This document shows, one piece after another, positions 48,782-59,358 of a stretch of 64,000 bases of DNA (its first letter is position 1; the number at the start of each line of letters is the position of its first letter). Position numbers and translations under genes: made by a program. Where the stretch lies: assembly GCF_029167645.1 (NCBI RefSeq), contig NZ_CP119147.1:3472001-3536000 (forward strand), written 5' to 3'. The notes under the pieces were generated by a model. That model was not told where the DNA came from. It made no database searches and was given only the letters and a program-made list of their open reading frames with translations. Source of the stretch: Streptomyces sp. AM 2-1-1. Lineage in GTDB: Bacteria > Actinomycetota > Actinomycetes > Streptomycetales > Streptomycetaceae.

Positions 48782-50232
48782 ACAAGCCCCTGCGCCGGAT
48801 CGCGATCTTCTGCGGTGTCCTCATCCTGGCCCTGCTGGTCCGCACCAACTACCTCCAGTACGTCAGGGCCGACGAGCTGAACTCGCGCGAGGAGAACCGC
48901 CGCGTCCGGATCGAGCGGTACGCCCACGAGCGCGGCGACATCATCGTCGACGGCAAGGCCGTCACCGGCTCCGTGGAGACGAACGGCAGCGACTTCAAGT
49001 ACAAGCGGGTCTGGAAGGACGGGCCCATGTGGTCCCCCGTCACCGGATACTCCTCGCAGGCCTTCGACTCCACGCAGCTGGAGAACCTGGAGGACGGCAT
49101 CCTCACGGGCAACGACGACCAGCTCTTCTTCAACCGCACGCTGTCGATGTTCACCGGCGACGAGAAGCAGGGCGGCAACGTCGTCACCACGCTGAGCGGC
49201 GCCGCGCAGAAGGCCGCCTTCGAAGGGCTCGGCAACCAGAAGGGCGCGGCCGTCGCGCTCGACCCGCAGACCGGCGCCATCCTGGCTCTGGCGAGCACGC
49301 CCTCCTACGACCCCTCGGTCTTCGCCGGCAACTCCGACAAGGACTCCGAGGCCCGCGCGAAGCTCCTCGCGGACAAGGACAAGCCCATGCTCAACCGGGC
49401 TCTGCGCGAGACCTACCCGCCGGGCTCGACGTTCAAGGTCGTCACCGCCTCCGCCGCCCTGGAGAACGGCCTCTACGACTCCATCGACGAGCCGACCGAC
49501 TCCCCCCTCCCGTGGATCCTCACCGGGACCCGGAACCCGCTGCCGAACGAGGGCAACATCCCCTGCAAGAACGCCTCACTGCGCGAGGCGCTGCGGTACT
49601 CCTGCAACACCGTCTTCGGCAAGATCAGCTCCGACCTCGGCAACAAGAAGATGATCGAGGAGGCCGACAAGTTCGGCTTCAACGAAGAGGTCTTCACCCC
49701 GGTCCGCGCCGACAAGAGCGTCTACCCCGAGGACATCCCCTCGCAGAACGCCATGGCGGGCATCGGTCAGGCGTCCAACCGCGCCACTCCGCTCCAGATG
49801 GCCATGGTGGCCTCGGCCGTCGCCAACGACGGCAAGCTCATGCAGCCGTACATGGTCGCCAAGCGCCAGGCACCCAACCTGGACACCATCTACACGGCCG
49901 AGCCGAAGGAGATGAGCCGGCCCCTCACGGCGGCCAACGCCCAGAAGCTGCAGCAGATGATGGAGACCGTCGTCCAGAGCGGGACGGGAACCATGGCGAA
50001 GATCGACGGCGTCACTGTCGGCGGAAAGACCGGTACCGCGCAGCACGGACTGAACAACAGCGAGAAGCCGTACGCCTGGTTCATCTCGTACGCGAAGACC
50101 GACAAGGGTTCCCCGGTCGCCGTCGCGGTGGTGGTCGAGGACGGCAAGGCCAACCGCGACGACATCTCGGGTGGCGGCCTCGCCGCCCCGATCGCCAAGG
50201 CGATCATGAAGGCGGTTCTCGACGGCAAGTAG
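48778..50232 (+). CDS. pbpA: Class B penicillin-binding protein PbpA-like (transpeptidase)
   Basis: 484 residues. One N-terminal TM (RIAIFCGVLILALLVRTNY), short non-catalytic domain and transpeptidase from about 155: SxxK in PPGSTFKVVT, SxN in SCNTVFGK, KTG in GGKTGTAQ. Cross-links peptidoglycan made by the SEDS partner. Start GTG 48778 overlaps the SEDS stop, so the pair is coupled. No PASTA domains. Confidence 0.95.
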   Translation: MNKPLRRIAIFCGVLILALLVRTNYLQYVRADELNSREENRRVRIERYAHERGDIIVDGKAVTGSVETNGSDFKYKRVWKDGPMWSPVTGYSSQAFDSTQLENLEDGILTGNDDQLFFNRTLSMFTGDEKQGGNVVTTLSGAAQKAAFEGLGNQKGAAVALDPQTGAILALASTPSYDPSVFAGNSDKDSEARAKLLADKDKPMLNRALRETYPPGSTFKVVTASAALENGLYDSIDEPTDSPLPWILTGTRNPLPNEGNIPCKNASLREALRYSCNTVFGKISSDLGNKKMIEEADKFGFNEEVFTPVRADKSVYPEDIPSQNAMAGIGQASNRATPLQMAMVASAVANDGKLMQPYMVAKRQAPNLDTIYTAEPKEMSRPLTAANAQKLQQMMETVVQSGTGTMAKIDGVTVGGKTGTAQHGLNNSEKPYAWFISYAKTDKGSPVAVAVVVEDGKANRDDISGGGLAAPIAKAIMKAVLDGK

Positions 50233-50397
50233 CGGGGCCCGTCGCACGACCGCGTACCGGGACATCGGGATACCGGTCGGGTATCGGCTGACGGGTGCGG
50301 GCCGATCGCGTCGCGCGTGCCCGGTAGCGTATGCGCCAACAGCGCACCGCCGGACCACACACGGGTGCGGTCGGGACTGACGGAGAGGGCTGCAACA

Positions 50398-52395
<1,998 letters not shown>

Positions 52396-52412
52396 ACACC
52401 TGAGCCAAGGAA

Positions 52413-52448
52413 ACGGGCTCCGGCCACCTCAGGGTGGTCGGAGCCCGT
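52413..52448. terminator. Bidirectional hairpin terminator after pknB
   Basis: A 16-bp stem (ACGGGCTCCGGCCACC with its complement 52433-52448; one G-T wobble) and a TCAG loop between pknB (+) and the sortase gene (-). Serves both convergent genes. Confidence 0.85.
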
Positions 52449-52489
52449 CTCTGTGTTCGGAGGGTGAGCCGGTGCTCAGGGGCGGGGTG

Positions 52490-53230
52490 TCAGCGCAGTT
52501 CGGCCGGGGGAGTGCGGTCGGCGTCGACCTTCTCCGTACGCTCGAGTTCGCCCCAGACGACGTAGCGGTACTTCGAGGTGTAGACCGGAGTACAGGTCGT
52601 CAGGGTGATGTAGCGGCCGGGCTTCGTCACGCCCGCCTCCTTCGGCACCTGCTGGAGCACGTCGACGTTGTACTTCGTGGTCTCCGGGAGCGTCTTGAAC
52701 ACCTTGTAGACGTACCAGGTGTCCTCGGTCTCGAAGACGATCGCGTCACCGTCGTGCAGCTTGTCGATGTTGTGGAACTTCGCTCCGTGCCCGTCCCGGT
52801 GGGCGGCGAGGGTGAAGTTGCCCCGGGGTTCCCCCGGCAGCGCGGCCGGGATGGGATCGGTGTAGTAGCCGGCGACGCCGTCGTTGAGGATCGCGGTGTC
52901 CGTGCCCTTCTTGACCAGCACCTCGCCGTTCCTCATGGCCGGCACGTGCAGGAAGCCGACGCCGCCCCCGGTGTCCAGCGCACCCGGACCGGAGGCGGCC
53001 CCCCAGCCGTCGCGGACCGCGTTGCCCTGCTCGTCGGCCGCGCGGTCGGCCACGACGTTGGTCCACCACAGGGAGTACGCGACGAAGAGGCCGAGCACCA
53101 CCCCCGCGGTGATGAGGAGTTCACCGAAGACGCTGACGGCCGCCGCGACCGGATGACGCGCGGCGGGCGCCGCTCCGGCCGGGGGCGCGGGTTCGTCGGC
53201 CCGCGCCTCGTGCTCGGTCTTCGTCGCCAC
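52490..53230 (-). CDS. Class E sortase (SrtE2-like)
   Basis: 246 residues. N-terminal TM (LLITAGVVLGLFVAYSLWW, about 35-55), then the sortase fold with the His of NFTLAAHRDGHGAKF, the catalytic Cys in ITLTTCTPVYTSK and the Arg in KYRYVVWG. Class E sortases of Streptomyces recognise LAxTG on long chaplins and other surface proteins. No paired substrate gene in this window. Follows a second sortase 28 bp upstream on the same strand. Confidence 0.93.
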   Translation of the reverse strand: MATKTEHEARADEPAPPAGAAPAARHPVAAAVSVFGELLITAGVVLGLFVAYSLWWTNVVADRAADEQGNAVRDGWGAASGPGALDTGGGVGFLHVPAMRNGEVLVKKGTDTAILNDGVAGYYTDPIPAALPGEPRGNFTLAAHRDGHGAKFHNIDKLHDGDAIVFETEDTWYVYKVFKTLPETTKYNVDVLQQVPKEAGVTKPGRYITLTTCTPVYTSKYRYVVWGELERTEKVDADRTPPAELR

Positions 53231-53258
53231 CGCACCGTCCTTGCCGTGAGGTTGTCCG

Positions 53259-54857
53259 TCAGTCCAGGAGAGCGTCGGGCTTGCCCTCGCTCCGCGGCCG
53301 CTCCTCGACCATCTTGCCCCAGACGATCAGACGGTAGGTACTGGTGAACTCCGGTGTACAGGTGGTCAGAGTCAGGTAGCGGCCGGGCGCCGTGAAACCG
53401 GATCCGGCGGGCACCGGGCTGATCACCGACACGTTGGAGGGCGAGGTCTGCGCGAGCGTCTTCACCATCTCGTAGGTGTAGTACGCGTCCTGGGTCTCGA
53501 CCACGACCTTGTCGCCCGGTACGAGTCTGTTGACGTAACGGAACGGCTCACCATGGGTGTTGCGGTGACCGGCCACCGCGAAGTTCCCCGTGGGGTCGGA
53601 CGGCATCGCGGTCTTCAGCGAACCCTCGCTGTAGTGGCCGATCATGCCCCGGTCGAGGACCTTCTCCTTGCTGGTGCCCTCCGCGATGGGCGCGACGACG
53701 TCCAGCTTCGGGATGTGCATGACCGCGAAGCCCTGGCCGGGCGCGAAGGTCCCGGGATCCCGGTCGCCGGTCGCCCACTGGTCCTGCATCTTGTGGGTCT
53801 CCTGGCCGGCGATCCGGTCGGCCCGCACGTTGGTCCACCAGAGCTGGTAGGCGACGAACAGCAGCATCAGCACGCCGAGCGATATGAAGAGCTCACCGGT
53901 GACCCGGCTGACGACCACGGCCGGACTGTCCTTGGCCGCCCGGGCCGCCTTGCGGGCCTCCACCCGCGACATCGGCCGGGCGGGCGGCGCACCCTCTGCC
54001 CTGGCACCCCCGCCGGCCGGGGCCGGCTGCCGCGGGGCGCGGCGGCGCGTGCCCGCCTTCGCCGCCCGGCGCCGCTCGGCCCGCCCGCCCGGGGCGGGGC
54101 CGTCGGGAGCGGGGCCGTCCTCCGGGCCCCGACCGGTGCGGGTCGCTCCGGTCGCGCGCTCGTCCAGAACGGGGATGAGGGCGGTCACCACCTCGTCCCG
54201 CTGCCCGGGAGCGGGGTACGGCCCGGTGGCGGAGTCCGGCGCGGTGGCGGAGTCCGGCGCGGTGGCGGGGTACGGACCGGTGACGGGGTCCGGCGCGGCG
54301 GGGGACGCGTGGCGGCCGGAGGTACGGGCGGGGCCCGCCGCGGGGGCGCCGTCCACCGGCCCGGGCCCGGCGCCCGTCCCGAAGCCGGCTGCGGTGGGCC
54401 TGGCCGGGCCGGGATGCTGCGGCTGCCGCTCCTGCCCGTACCAGTCACGGTGGTCACCCCCGTGACCCGCGGGGTCGTACCACTCGCCGGGCCCGGCAGC
54501 CCGCCGGAAGCCCTCCTGCGGCCCGTACGTGGCCTGTTGAGGGCTCTGATAGTGCCGGGGCGGGGTGGAGAGGGGCGGCGGCTGTTCCCGTCCCGTACGG
54601 GGCCGCAGGGAGCTCTCCACCACCACGCCCTCGACGACACGTCCTCCCGTGGGCGGACGGTCGGCCGGCGGGCGGCGCGGAACGCTCTCCACCGGATCCG
54701 GCCCGGCGTGGTGCGGCCGGGACGGAGGGTGGCCGCCCGGCAGGGGGTCGTTCAACGGATCGTCCAGCCGGCCGACCGCCTCCTCGAACGAGCCGCCCGT
54801 CCCGCGCCCGCGCGGGTACTCCTGAGCGGCGTCGTGCTCGGGACGGCGTGCGGTCAC
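53259..54857 (-). CDS. Class E sortase (SrtE1-like) with a long disordered N-terminal extension
   Basis: 532 residues. The first ~300 residues are cytoplasmic and low-complexity (Pro/Gly/Arg/Gln, with PDSATAPDSATG and GPYPAT repeats). A TM segment (ELFISLGVLMLLFVAYQLWW) lies at about 325-345. The catalytic domain has His in NFAVAGHRNTHGEPF, Cys in LTLTTCTPEFTSTYR and the Arg following. In S. coelicolor, SrtE1 and SrtE2 anchor chaplins for aerial growth. GTG 54857 overlaps the trpG/pabA-type stop by four bases; the upstream open frame is a shadow. Confidence 0.9.
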   Translation of the reverse strand: MTARRPEHDAAQEYPRGRGTGGSFEEAVGRLDDPLNDPLPGGHPPSRPHHAGPDPVESVPRRPPADRPPTGGRVVEGVVVESSLRPRTGREQPPPLSTPPRHYQSPQQATYGPQEGFRRAAGPGEWYDPAGHGGDHRDWYGQERQPQHPGPARPTAAGFGTGAGPGPVDGAPAAGPARTSGRHASPAAPDPVTGPYPATAPDSATAPDSATGPYPAPGQRDEVVTALIPVLDERATGATRTGRGPEDGPAPDGPAPGGRAERRRAAKAGTRRRAPRQPAPAGGGARAEGAPPARPMSRVEARKAARAAKDSPAVVVSRVTGELFISLGVLMLLFVAYQLWWTNVRADRIAGQETHKMQDQWATGDRDPGTFAPGQGFAVMHIPKLDVVAPIAEGTSKEKVLDRGMIGHYSEGSLKTAMPSDPTGNFAVAGHRNTHGEPFRYVNRLVPGDKVVVETQDAYYTYEMVKTLAQTSPSNVSVISPVPAGSGFTAPGRYLTLTTCTPEFTSTYRLIVWGKMVEERPRSEGKPDALLD

Positions 54858-55492
54858 GCGACGGCCTTGCCCACCACCGGCGTGAGCCCCGCCGATCTGC
54901 CCACCGCGCCCGTGTCGCCGCACCGGACGAGCCAGTTGGCCAGCATCAGGTGCCCGTGCTCGGTGAGCACCGACTCGGGGTGGAACTGCACGCCCTCGAC
55001 CGCGAGTTCGCGGTGGCGCAACCCCATGACGATGCCGTCGGCCGTCCGCGCGGTGACCTCCAGCTCCACGGGGAGCGCGGAGGGTTCGGCGGCCAGCGAG
55101 TGGTAGCGGGTGGCGGTGAAGGGGGACGGCAGCCCCGCGAAGACGCCCTGCCCGTCGTGGCTCACCGGCGAGGTCTTGCCGTGCAGCAGCTCCGGGGCAC
55201 GGTCCACGACCCCGCCGTACGCCACGGCCATTGCCTGCATGCCGAGGCAGACACCGAAGACCGGAACGCCCGTCGCGGCGCAGTGGCGCACCATGTCGAT
55301 GCAGACACCGGCCTGCTCGGGAGCGCCGGGCCCGGGCGAGAGCAGGACCCCGTCGAAACCGTCCTGGGCATGGGCGGTGGTGACCTCGTCGTTGCGGAGT
55401 ACCTCGCACTCCGCGCCGAGCTGATAGAGGTACTGCACGAGGTTGAAGACGAAGCTGTCGTAGTTGTCCACGACCAGAACGCGTGCGCTCAC
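54854..55492 (-). CDS. pabA: Class I glutamine amidotransferase, aminodeoxychorismate/anthranilate synthase component II (PabA/TrpG)
   Basis: 212 residues. VVDNYDSFVFNLVQYL, VLLSPGPGAPEQAG, the nucleophilic Cys in GVCLGMQA, and His/Glu in EGVQFHPESVLTEHG. Supplies ammonia from glutamine to chorismate-using enzymes; PabA versus TrpG cannot be told and the same protein often serves both. GTG 55492 overlaps the preceding small gene by four bases. Located between that gene and the sortase gene, as in other Streptomyces. Confidence 0.9.
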   Translation of the reverse strand: MSARVLVVDNYDSFVFNLVQYLYQLGAECEVLRNDEVTTAHAQDGFDGVLLSPGPGAPEQAGVCIDMVRHCAATGVPVFGVCLGMQAMAVAYGGVVDRAPELLHGKTSPVSHDGQGVFAGLPSPFTATRYHSLAAEPSALPVELEVTARTADGIVMGLRHRELAVEGVQFHPESVLTEHGHLMLANWLVRCGDTGAVGRSAGLTPVVGKAVA

Positions 55493-55674
55493 TGCCCTGC
55501 CTCCGCTCCGGCGCCCTGGCCGTCCACCGTCACGTCGCCGAACGGGAGCAGCGGCTCCGCCCAGGGGAAGACGTACTGGAAGAGTGCGTAGACGACCGCC
55601 AGGACGAGCGCGAGCGAGATGATTCCCCGCAGCCACGCGTTGCCCGGCAGATGCCGCCAGATCCAGCCGTACAT
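55489..55674 (-). CDS. 61-residue single-pass membrane protein
   Basis: MYGWIWRHLPGNAWLRGI is followed by a TM helix (ISLALVLAVVYALFQYVFPW) and an acidic tail (GDVTVDGQGAGAEAGQ). Conserved position upstream of pabA in Streptomyces; function unknown. Its stop overlaps pabA by four bases. The open frame upstream to 55857 is outside the gene because ATG 55674 begins the conserved YGWIWR segment. Confidence 0.8.
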   Translation of the reverse strand: MYGWIWRHLPGNAWLRGIISLALVLAVVYALFQYVFPWAEPLLPFGDVTVDGQGAGAEAGQ

Positions 55675-55792
55675 GCTGCCCCTCCATTCGGTTCGGGACC
55701 AGACTAAAGGGCTGCGGCCCGGACGTGGGGCAGCTGTGGAAAGCGGCGGTCCGCCGGGTGGAAGGCGATCGTCCGGTGCGGCTGCGGCGGCC

Positions 55793-56560
55793 CTACTCGA
55801 CGGGCTGCGCGTAAGGGAGGTCGATCGTGCCCGCGTACGCCGGCAGGGTCGCGTCATCGTCCTCGTCGACCTTCCAGCCGAGGCCGTAGGCCTTCACGTA
55901 CAGCTGGTAGTTCTGCAGGGCCGTGGAGGCGCCGAGCGCCTTGCGGAGCTCGCCGGGGTCGCCGACGGCCGTGACCGTGTACGGGGGCGAGTAGACGCGG
56001 CCCTGGAGGATCAGGGTGTTGCCCACGCAGCGGACCGCGCTGGTGGAGATGAGCCGCTGGTCCATGACCTCGATGCCCTGGGCCCCGCCGTCCCACAGCG
56101 CGTTGACGACGGCCTGCAGGTCCTGCTGGTGGATCACCAGGTCGTTGGGCTGCGGCTCCGGGTATCCCGGGTTCGCGGTGGCGTCCGGCGGAGCGTCGTC
56201 GAGCGTGACGCTGACGGACTTCCCCTTGATCTTCGTGGTGCCGGCCGATTTTTCCAGCGCCAGGCGCCGGGCGTCCTCCGCCTCCGTGCTGCCGTCGCCG
56301 CGCTGTGCCAGCGCGTCGATGCGCGCGCGCACGGCCGCGTTCGAGTCGGTCAGCTCCCCGTTCTTGTCGCTCCGCTCACGGATGAGGTCGGAGAGCTTGA
56401 GCAGGGAGGAGTCGCTGCGGATGTTGGTGCCCCTGGCCGTGTTGGCGCTGGTGACGAAGATCAGACCGGCCAGCGCGAAAACGGCAGCGGTGAGCACCCG
56501 GACCGGCCACTTCGAGGTGCGCCGGGCCGCCCCTTCGGGAGAGTCCGCGAGATTGCTCAA
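55793..56560 (-). CDS. DUF881 family protein
   Basis: 255 residues. One TM ([18 protein letters not shown], about 24-40), a coiled-coil-like stretch ([21 protein letters not shown]), then the DUF881 domain: [53 protein letters not shown], and a [10 protein letters not shown] loop. DUF881 proteins cluster with division genes (crgA) in actinomycetes; a role in septation is inferred only. Divergent from crgA. Confidence 0.9.
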   Translation of the reverse strand: MSNLADSPEGAARRTSKWPVRVLTAAVFALAGLIFVTSANTARGTNIRSDSSLLKLSDLIRERSDKNGELTDSNAAVRARIDALAQRGDGSTEAEDARRLALEKSAGTTKIKGKSVSVTLDDAPPDATANPGYPEPQPNDLVIHQQDLQAVVNALWDGGAQGIEVMDQRLISTSAVRCVGNTLILQGRVYSPPYTVTAVGDPGELRKALGASTALQNYQLYVKAYGLGWKVDEDDDATLPAYAGTIDLPYAQPVE

Positions 56561-56697
56561 CGTACCCTTATCTCATCAGGCGCCATGGAAGCACTACGCT
56601 AACGGACGCCCGGGGGAGGCAGCTTCCCCCCGGCGCCCTCGGGCGCCAGTCAAAGATCACTGCGCGGTCACGCAGCGCATCGACAGGAGCGTTCCTC

Positions 56698-56952
56698 GTG
56701 CCGAAGTCACGTATCCGCAAGAAGGCCGGTTTCACGCCGCTCCCGGCGAACCAGGCGACCACCATCAAGCTGGGGAACCGCGGCTGGATCGCTCCGGTGA
56801 TGCTGGGGCTCTTCCTCATCGGTCTGGCCTGGATCGTCCTGTTCTACGTGACCGACGGCTCGCTCCCCATCGAGGCGCTCCACAACTGGAACATCGTGGT
56901 CGGCTTCGGGCTCATCGGCGGCGGCTTCGCCGTCTCCACGCAGTGGAAGTAG
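56698..56952 (+). CDS. crgA: Cell division protein CrgA
   Basis: 84 residues, full-length Crg[17 protein letters not shown], then two TM helices ([22 protein letters not shown] and [18 protein letters not shown]). CrgA is a septation regulator acting on FtsZ and other division proteins, and is required for correct timing of aerial septation in Streptomyces. Starts at GTG 56698. Confidence 0.96.
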   Translation: MPKSRIRKKAGFTPLPANQATTIKLGNRGWIAPVMLGLFLIGLAWIVLFYVTDGSLPIEALHNWNIVVGFGLIGGGFAVSTQWK

Positions 56953-57148
56953 CCCTCGGGCCCCGCTGACCCCGCTGTCCCACCGCGCTCCTCCCCGCGG
57001 CTCGCGCCGCGACAACCGCTCGTCCCCGTCGGATCGCACCACCCGGTGACCGGCCCCATCCGTGCGACCACGGTGCCCGGCCGCCCGGGGGTCCGCTCCT
57101 GCCCCGCCACGCCGATGTCGGACCTCTTCCGCAAGCCCTGCCCCGAAG

Positions 57149-57202
57149 TTACCCACAGAGTTATCCACAGGCGGGGGAAAAGGTCGGACGATCTGTGGAT
57201 AA
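57149..57202. promoter_or_regulatory. Cluster of three DnaA-type boxes (first part)
   Basis: TTACCCACA (one mismatch), TTATCCACA (exact) and, on the other strand, TGTGGATAA (exact) within 54 bp. A fourth lies at 57343-57351. This spacing is like a DnaA-binding regulatory or titration site. It is not next to dnaA or dnaN here, so it is unlikely to be oriC. Confidence 0.6.
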
Positions 57203-57230
57203 CCCGCGCCGAAGTTGACGCCGATGTGAC

Positions 57231-57259
57231 TACAGCCTCCCCCATCCGGGGAGGCTGTA
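57231..57259. terminator. Hairpin between crgA and the rhomboid gene
   Basis: A 12-bp perfect stem, TACAGCCTCCCC with GGGGAGGCTGTA, and a 5-nt loop. Between convergent genes; no strong T-tract, though GTTAAGG follows. Confidence 0.6.
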
Positions 57260-57342
57260 GGGGGTTAAGGGGAGAAGAAGACCCTGTTCAGCGACGCGGC
57301 GAACGCATGTACCCATGTTTTCCACCCGGCCTGGCGCCATCC

Positions 57343-57351
57343 TGTGGATAA
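57343..57351. promoter_or_regulatory. DnaA-type box (TGTGGATAA)
   Basis: Exact reverse complement of TTATCCACA, 28 bp before the end of the rhomboid gene. A near match (TGGACAA) lies 14 bp further. Confidence 0.5.
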
Positions 57352-57378
57352 GTGTCTCGCAGGAGTGGACAAAATCCG

Positions 57379-58284
57379 TCAGGTCAATACGGCAGTACGA
57401 GCAAGAACGATCACAGCGGTCACCACCAGGACCAGTGCGCAGGCTCCGCACTGCACCGCGATCCGCCTCGTGCGGGGTGCGTGCACCAGGGCGACGGCGA
57501 TGAGCGTGCCGGCGACCAGCCCGCCGAGGTGGGCCTGCCAGGCCACCCCGGGCCGCAGGCTGAAGAGGACGTTCAACGCCAGGATGACGAGGGCCGGCCG
57601 CAGGTCGTAGTTCATCCGCCGCATGAGGACGACGGTGGCCCCCAGAAGGCCGAAGACCGCCCCGGAGGCTCCCAGCGAGCCCTGGTTCTGCGCGCTCATC
57701 CAGTAGGTGACCGCGCTTCCCGCCAGGCCGGAGAGCAGATACAGCGCGAGGAAGCGGATCCGGCCGAGAGCGGCCTCCAGGGGCCCGCCCAGCCACCACA
57801 GCCCGAGCATGTTGAACGCGATGTGCAGCAGTTCCTCGTGGAGGAACACCGACGTGAGCAGGCGATACCACTGCCCCTCGGCGACCCCCACCCAGGCGCC
57901 CGGGAAGGGCTGGGGATCCCAGGCGCGGCCCAGCATCATGAGGTCCTCCACCAGCCACGACCTGCCGGTGAGCCAGACGGCGGCGAACACGGCGACGTTG
58001 ACCGCGAGCAGGATCTTCGTGACCAGGTGGGGATCGGCCGAGACCGTCCCCCCGGTGAGCGTGCGCGGCCGCGAGGCGGCCGGGTGGTGGCCCGTCCCGG
58101 CCGCGTTCCGCACGCATTCCGGGCACTGGAAGCCCACGGAGGCGCTGACCATGCACGCGGTGCAGATCGGCCGCTCGCAGCGGGTGCAGCGGATCCCCGC
58201 GCTCCGGTCCGGATGGCGGTAACAGACCTGCGGCGACCCGCCCTCCTCGGACGGGTCCCGGTCTGCCGGCGGCTGCTGGTCCAT
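57379..58284 (-). CDS. Rhomboid-family intramembrane protease with N-terminal zinc finger
   Basis: 301 residues. Residues about 20-60 hold a B-box-like zinc finger (CYRHPDRSAGIRCTRC; ICTACM; CPEC). Six TM helices follow, with the catalytic Ser in GASGAVFGLLG and His in WQAHLGGLVAGTL. The signature FHEELLHIAFNMLGL (rhomboid HxxxN motif) is present. Cleaves membrane substrates; target unknown. A zinc-finger N-terminus is common in actinomycete rhomboids of this position. Confidence 0.92.
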   Translation of the reverse strand: MDQQPPADRDPSEEGGSPQVCYRHPDRSAGIRCTRCERPICTACMVSASVGFQCPECVRNAAGTGHHPAASRPRTLTGGTVSADPHLVTKILLAVNVAVFAAVWLTGRSWLVEDLMMLGRAWDPQPFPGAWVGVAEGQWYRLLTSVFLHEELLHIAFNMLGLWWLGGPLEAALGRIRFLALYLLSGLAGSAVTYWMSAQNQGSLGASGAVFGLLGATVVLMRRMNYDLRPALVILALNVLFSLRPGVAWQAHLGGLVAGTLIAVALVHAPRTRRIAVQCGACALVLVVTAVIVLARTAVLT

Positions 58285-58470
58285 CGGTCCCGGCCTCTCC
58301 CGACCTCTCGGTCTCTCGCTGCCAGTCCTGTAGCTGCCAGTCCTGGTCCGTTATGTAACCGTACGGACCGTCGGTCCGGATGGTTCCCCACCGGGCGCCT
58401 CGTTTTCGGGCCGGCGGGCCGGAGAGGCCCGGGTCAGCAGCCGCGCGTCGGCACCGCGGCAGCCCTGGGA

Positions 58471-58496
58471 GCACCGGGTGCACCGGGTGCACCGGC
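58471..58496. repeat. Short GCACCGGGT tandem repeat
   Basis: GCACCGGGT repeated about 2.9 times, immediately next to the end of the cyclophilin gene. Intergenic, short, function unlikely. Confidence 0.7.
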
Positions 58497-59030
58497 TCAG
58501 AAATCCGGAGGCCCGATCAGGACCGACTCCAGGACGACGTCCTGGTAGGGCCGGTTCGTCCGCGGATTCGCCGGAAGCGACGCGATGGCGTCCACGACCC
58601 TGCGCCCGGCCGTGGTCGGGACCTCGCCGAAGATGGTGTGCTTCCCCGTCAGCCATGCGGTGGGTGAGACGGTCACGAAGAACTGCGAGCCGTTCGTACC
58701 CGGTCCGGCGTTGGCCATGGCGAGCAGATACGGCCGGTTGAACGCGAGGTCGGGATGGAACTCGTCCGGGAACTCGTATCCCGGTCCCCCGGTCCCGTTC
58801 CCCAGCGGATCACCGCCCTGGATCATGAACTTGTCGAGGACCCGGTGGAACACCGTGCCGTCGTAGAGCCGGTTCCTCGACCGGGTACCCGTCGCGGGAT
58901 GGGTCCATTCGCGGCCGCCGGTGGCAAGGTCGACGAAGTTGCGAACGGTCCTGGGAGCGTGGTTCGGCAGAAGCCGGATCTCGATGTCGCCCAGGCTGGT
59001 CCTGAGGGTGGCGTACAACTGATCGGCCAC
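58497..59030 (-). CDS. ppiA: Cyclophilin-type peptidyl-prolyl cis-trans isomerase
   Basis: 177 residues. Cyclophilin core: LLPNHAPRTVRNFVDLA, DGTVFHRVLDKFMIQGGDP (FHR and MIQGGD), LAMANAGPGTNGSQFFVT and HTIFGEVP. Cytosolic (no signal peptide). GTG 59030 has GGAAGG at 6 nt; ATG 59051 would add seven residues without a better ribosome site. Catalyses Xaa-Pro isomerisation. It precedes the rhomboid gene on the same strand. Confidence 0.95.
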   Translation of the reverse strand: MADQLYATLRTSLGDIEIRLLPNHAPRTVRNFVDLATGGREWTHPATGTRSRNRLYDGTVFHRVLDKFMIQGGDPLGNGTGGPGYEFPDEFHPDLAFNRPYLLAMANAGPGTNGSQFFVTVSPTAWLTGKHTIFGEVPTTAGRRVVDAIASLPANPRTNRPYQDVVLESVLIGPPDF

Positions 59031-59358
59031 GGTCTGCCTTCCATGAATCATCGGGTCTGCGCTGAAAAGCTCCCCGATCCTCGCACGACGGGCCGTACCG
59101 GCGAGGCGTCCGCGGAACCCTCTTCCCCCGTGCCCCACACGGACGCTCCAGCAGGACACACCCGATCGGGCGGGCACGCGTACGGCGCGCCTCCATCCGA
59201 ACCGTGGCATCGTCGTCCACGCACTCCCTGATTCGGATTGACTGCATATGCCCATGACCCGGATGCCCGCCCCGCATGCCGCGCCCAAGCCTCGCAGGCA
59301 TGATTTCGGCATGGGCGGACAGGCGGAGTACCTACCCGCCACCAAGGAGGAGGATCAC
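59031..59358. other. 328-bp divergent region between ppiA and the DUF5324 gene
   Basis: No gene; must hold the promoters of both. No recognisable operator or repeat; the last 20 bp contain the strong GGAGGAGGA ribosome site of the next gene. Confidence 0.5.

Larger units (their letters stand above)
56953..57378. other. 426-bp intergenic region after crgA with DnaA-type boxes
   Basis: No gene. Contains TTACCCACA (57149-57157), TTATCCACA (57161-57169), TGTGGATAA (57194-57202) and TGTGGATAA (57343-57351), and a hairpin at 57231-57259. Remaining sequence has short AT-containing blocks unusual in this genome. It lies between crgA (+) and rhomboid (-), which converge. Confidence 0.7.

Noticed and set aside
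57149..57351. Chromosomal origin oriC
   Set aside because: Only four boxes and no dnaA or dnaN nearby; Streptomyces oriC has many more boxes between those genes.
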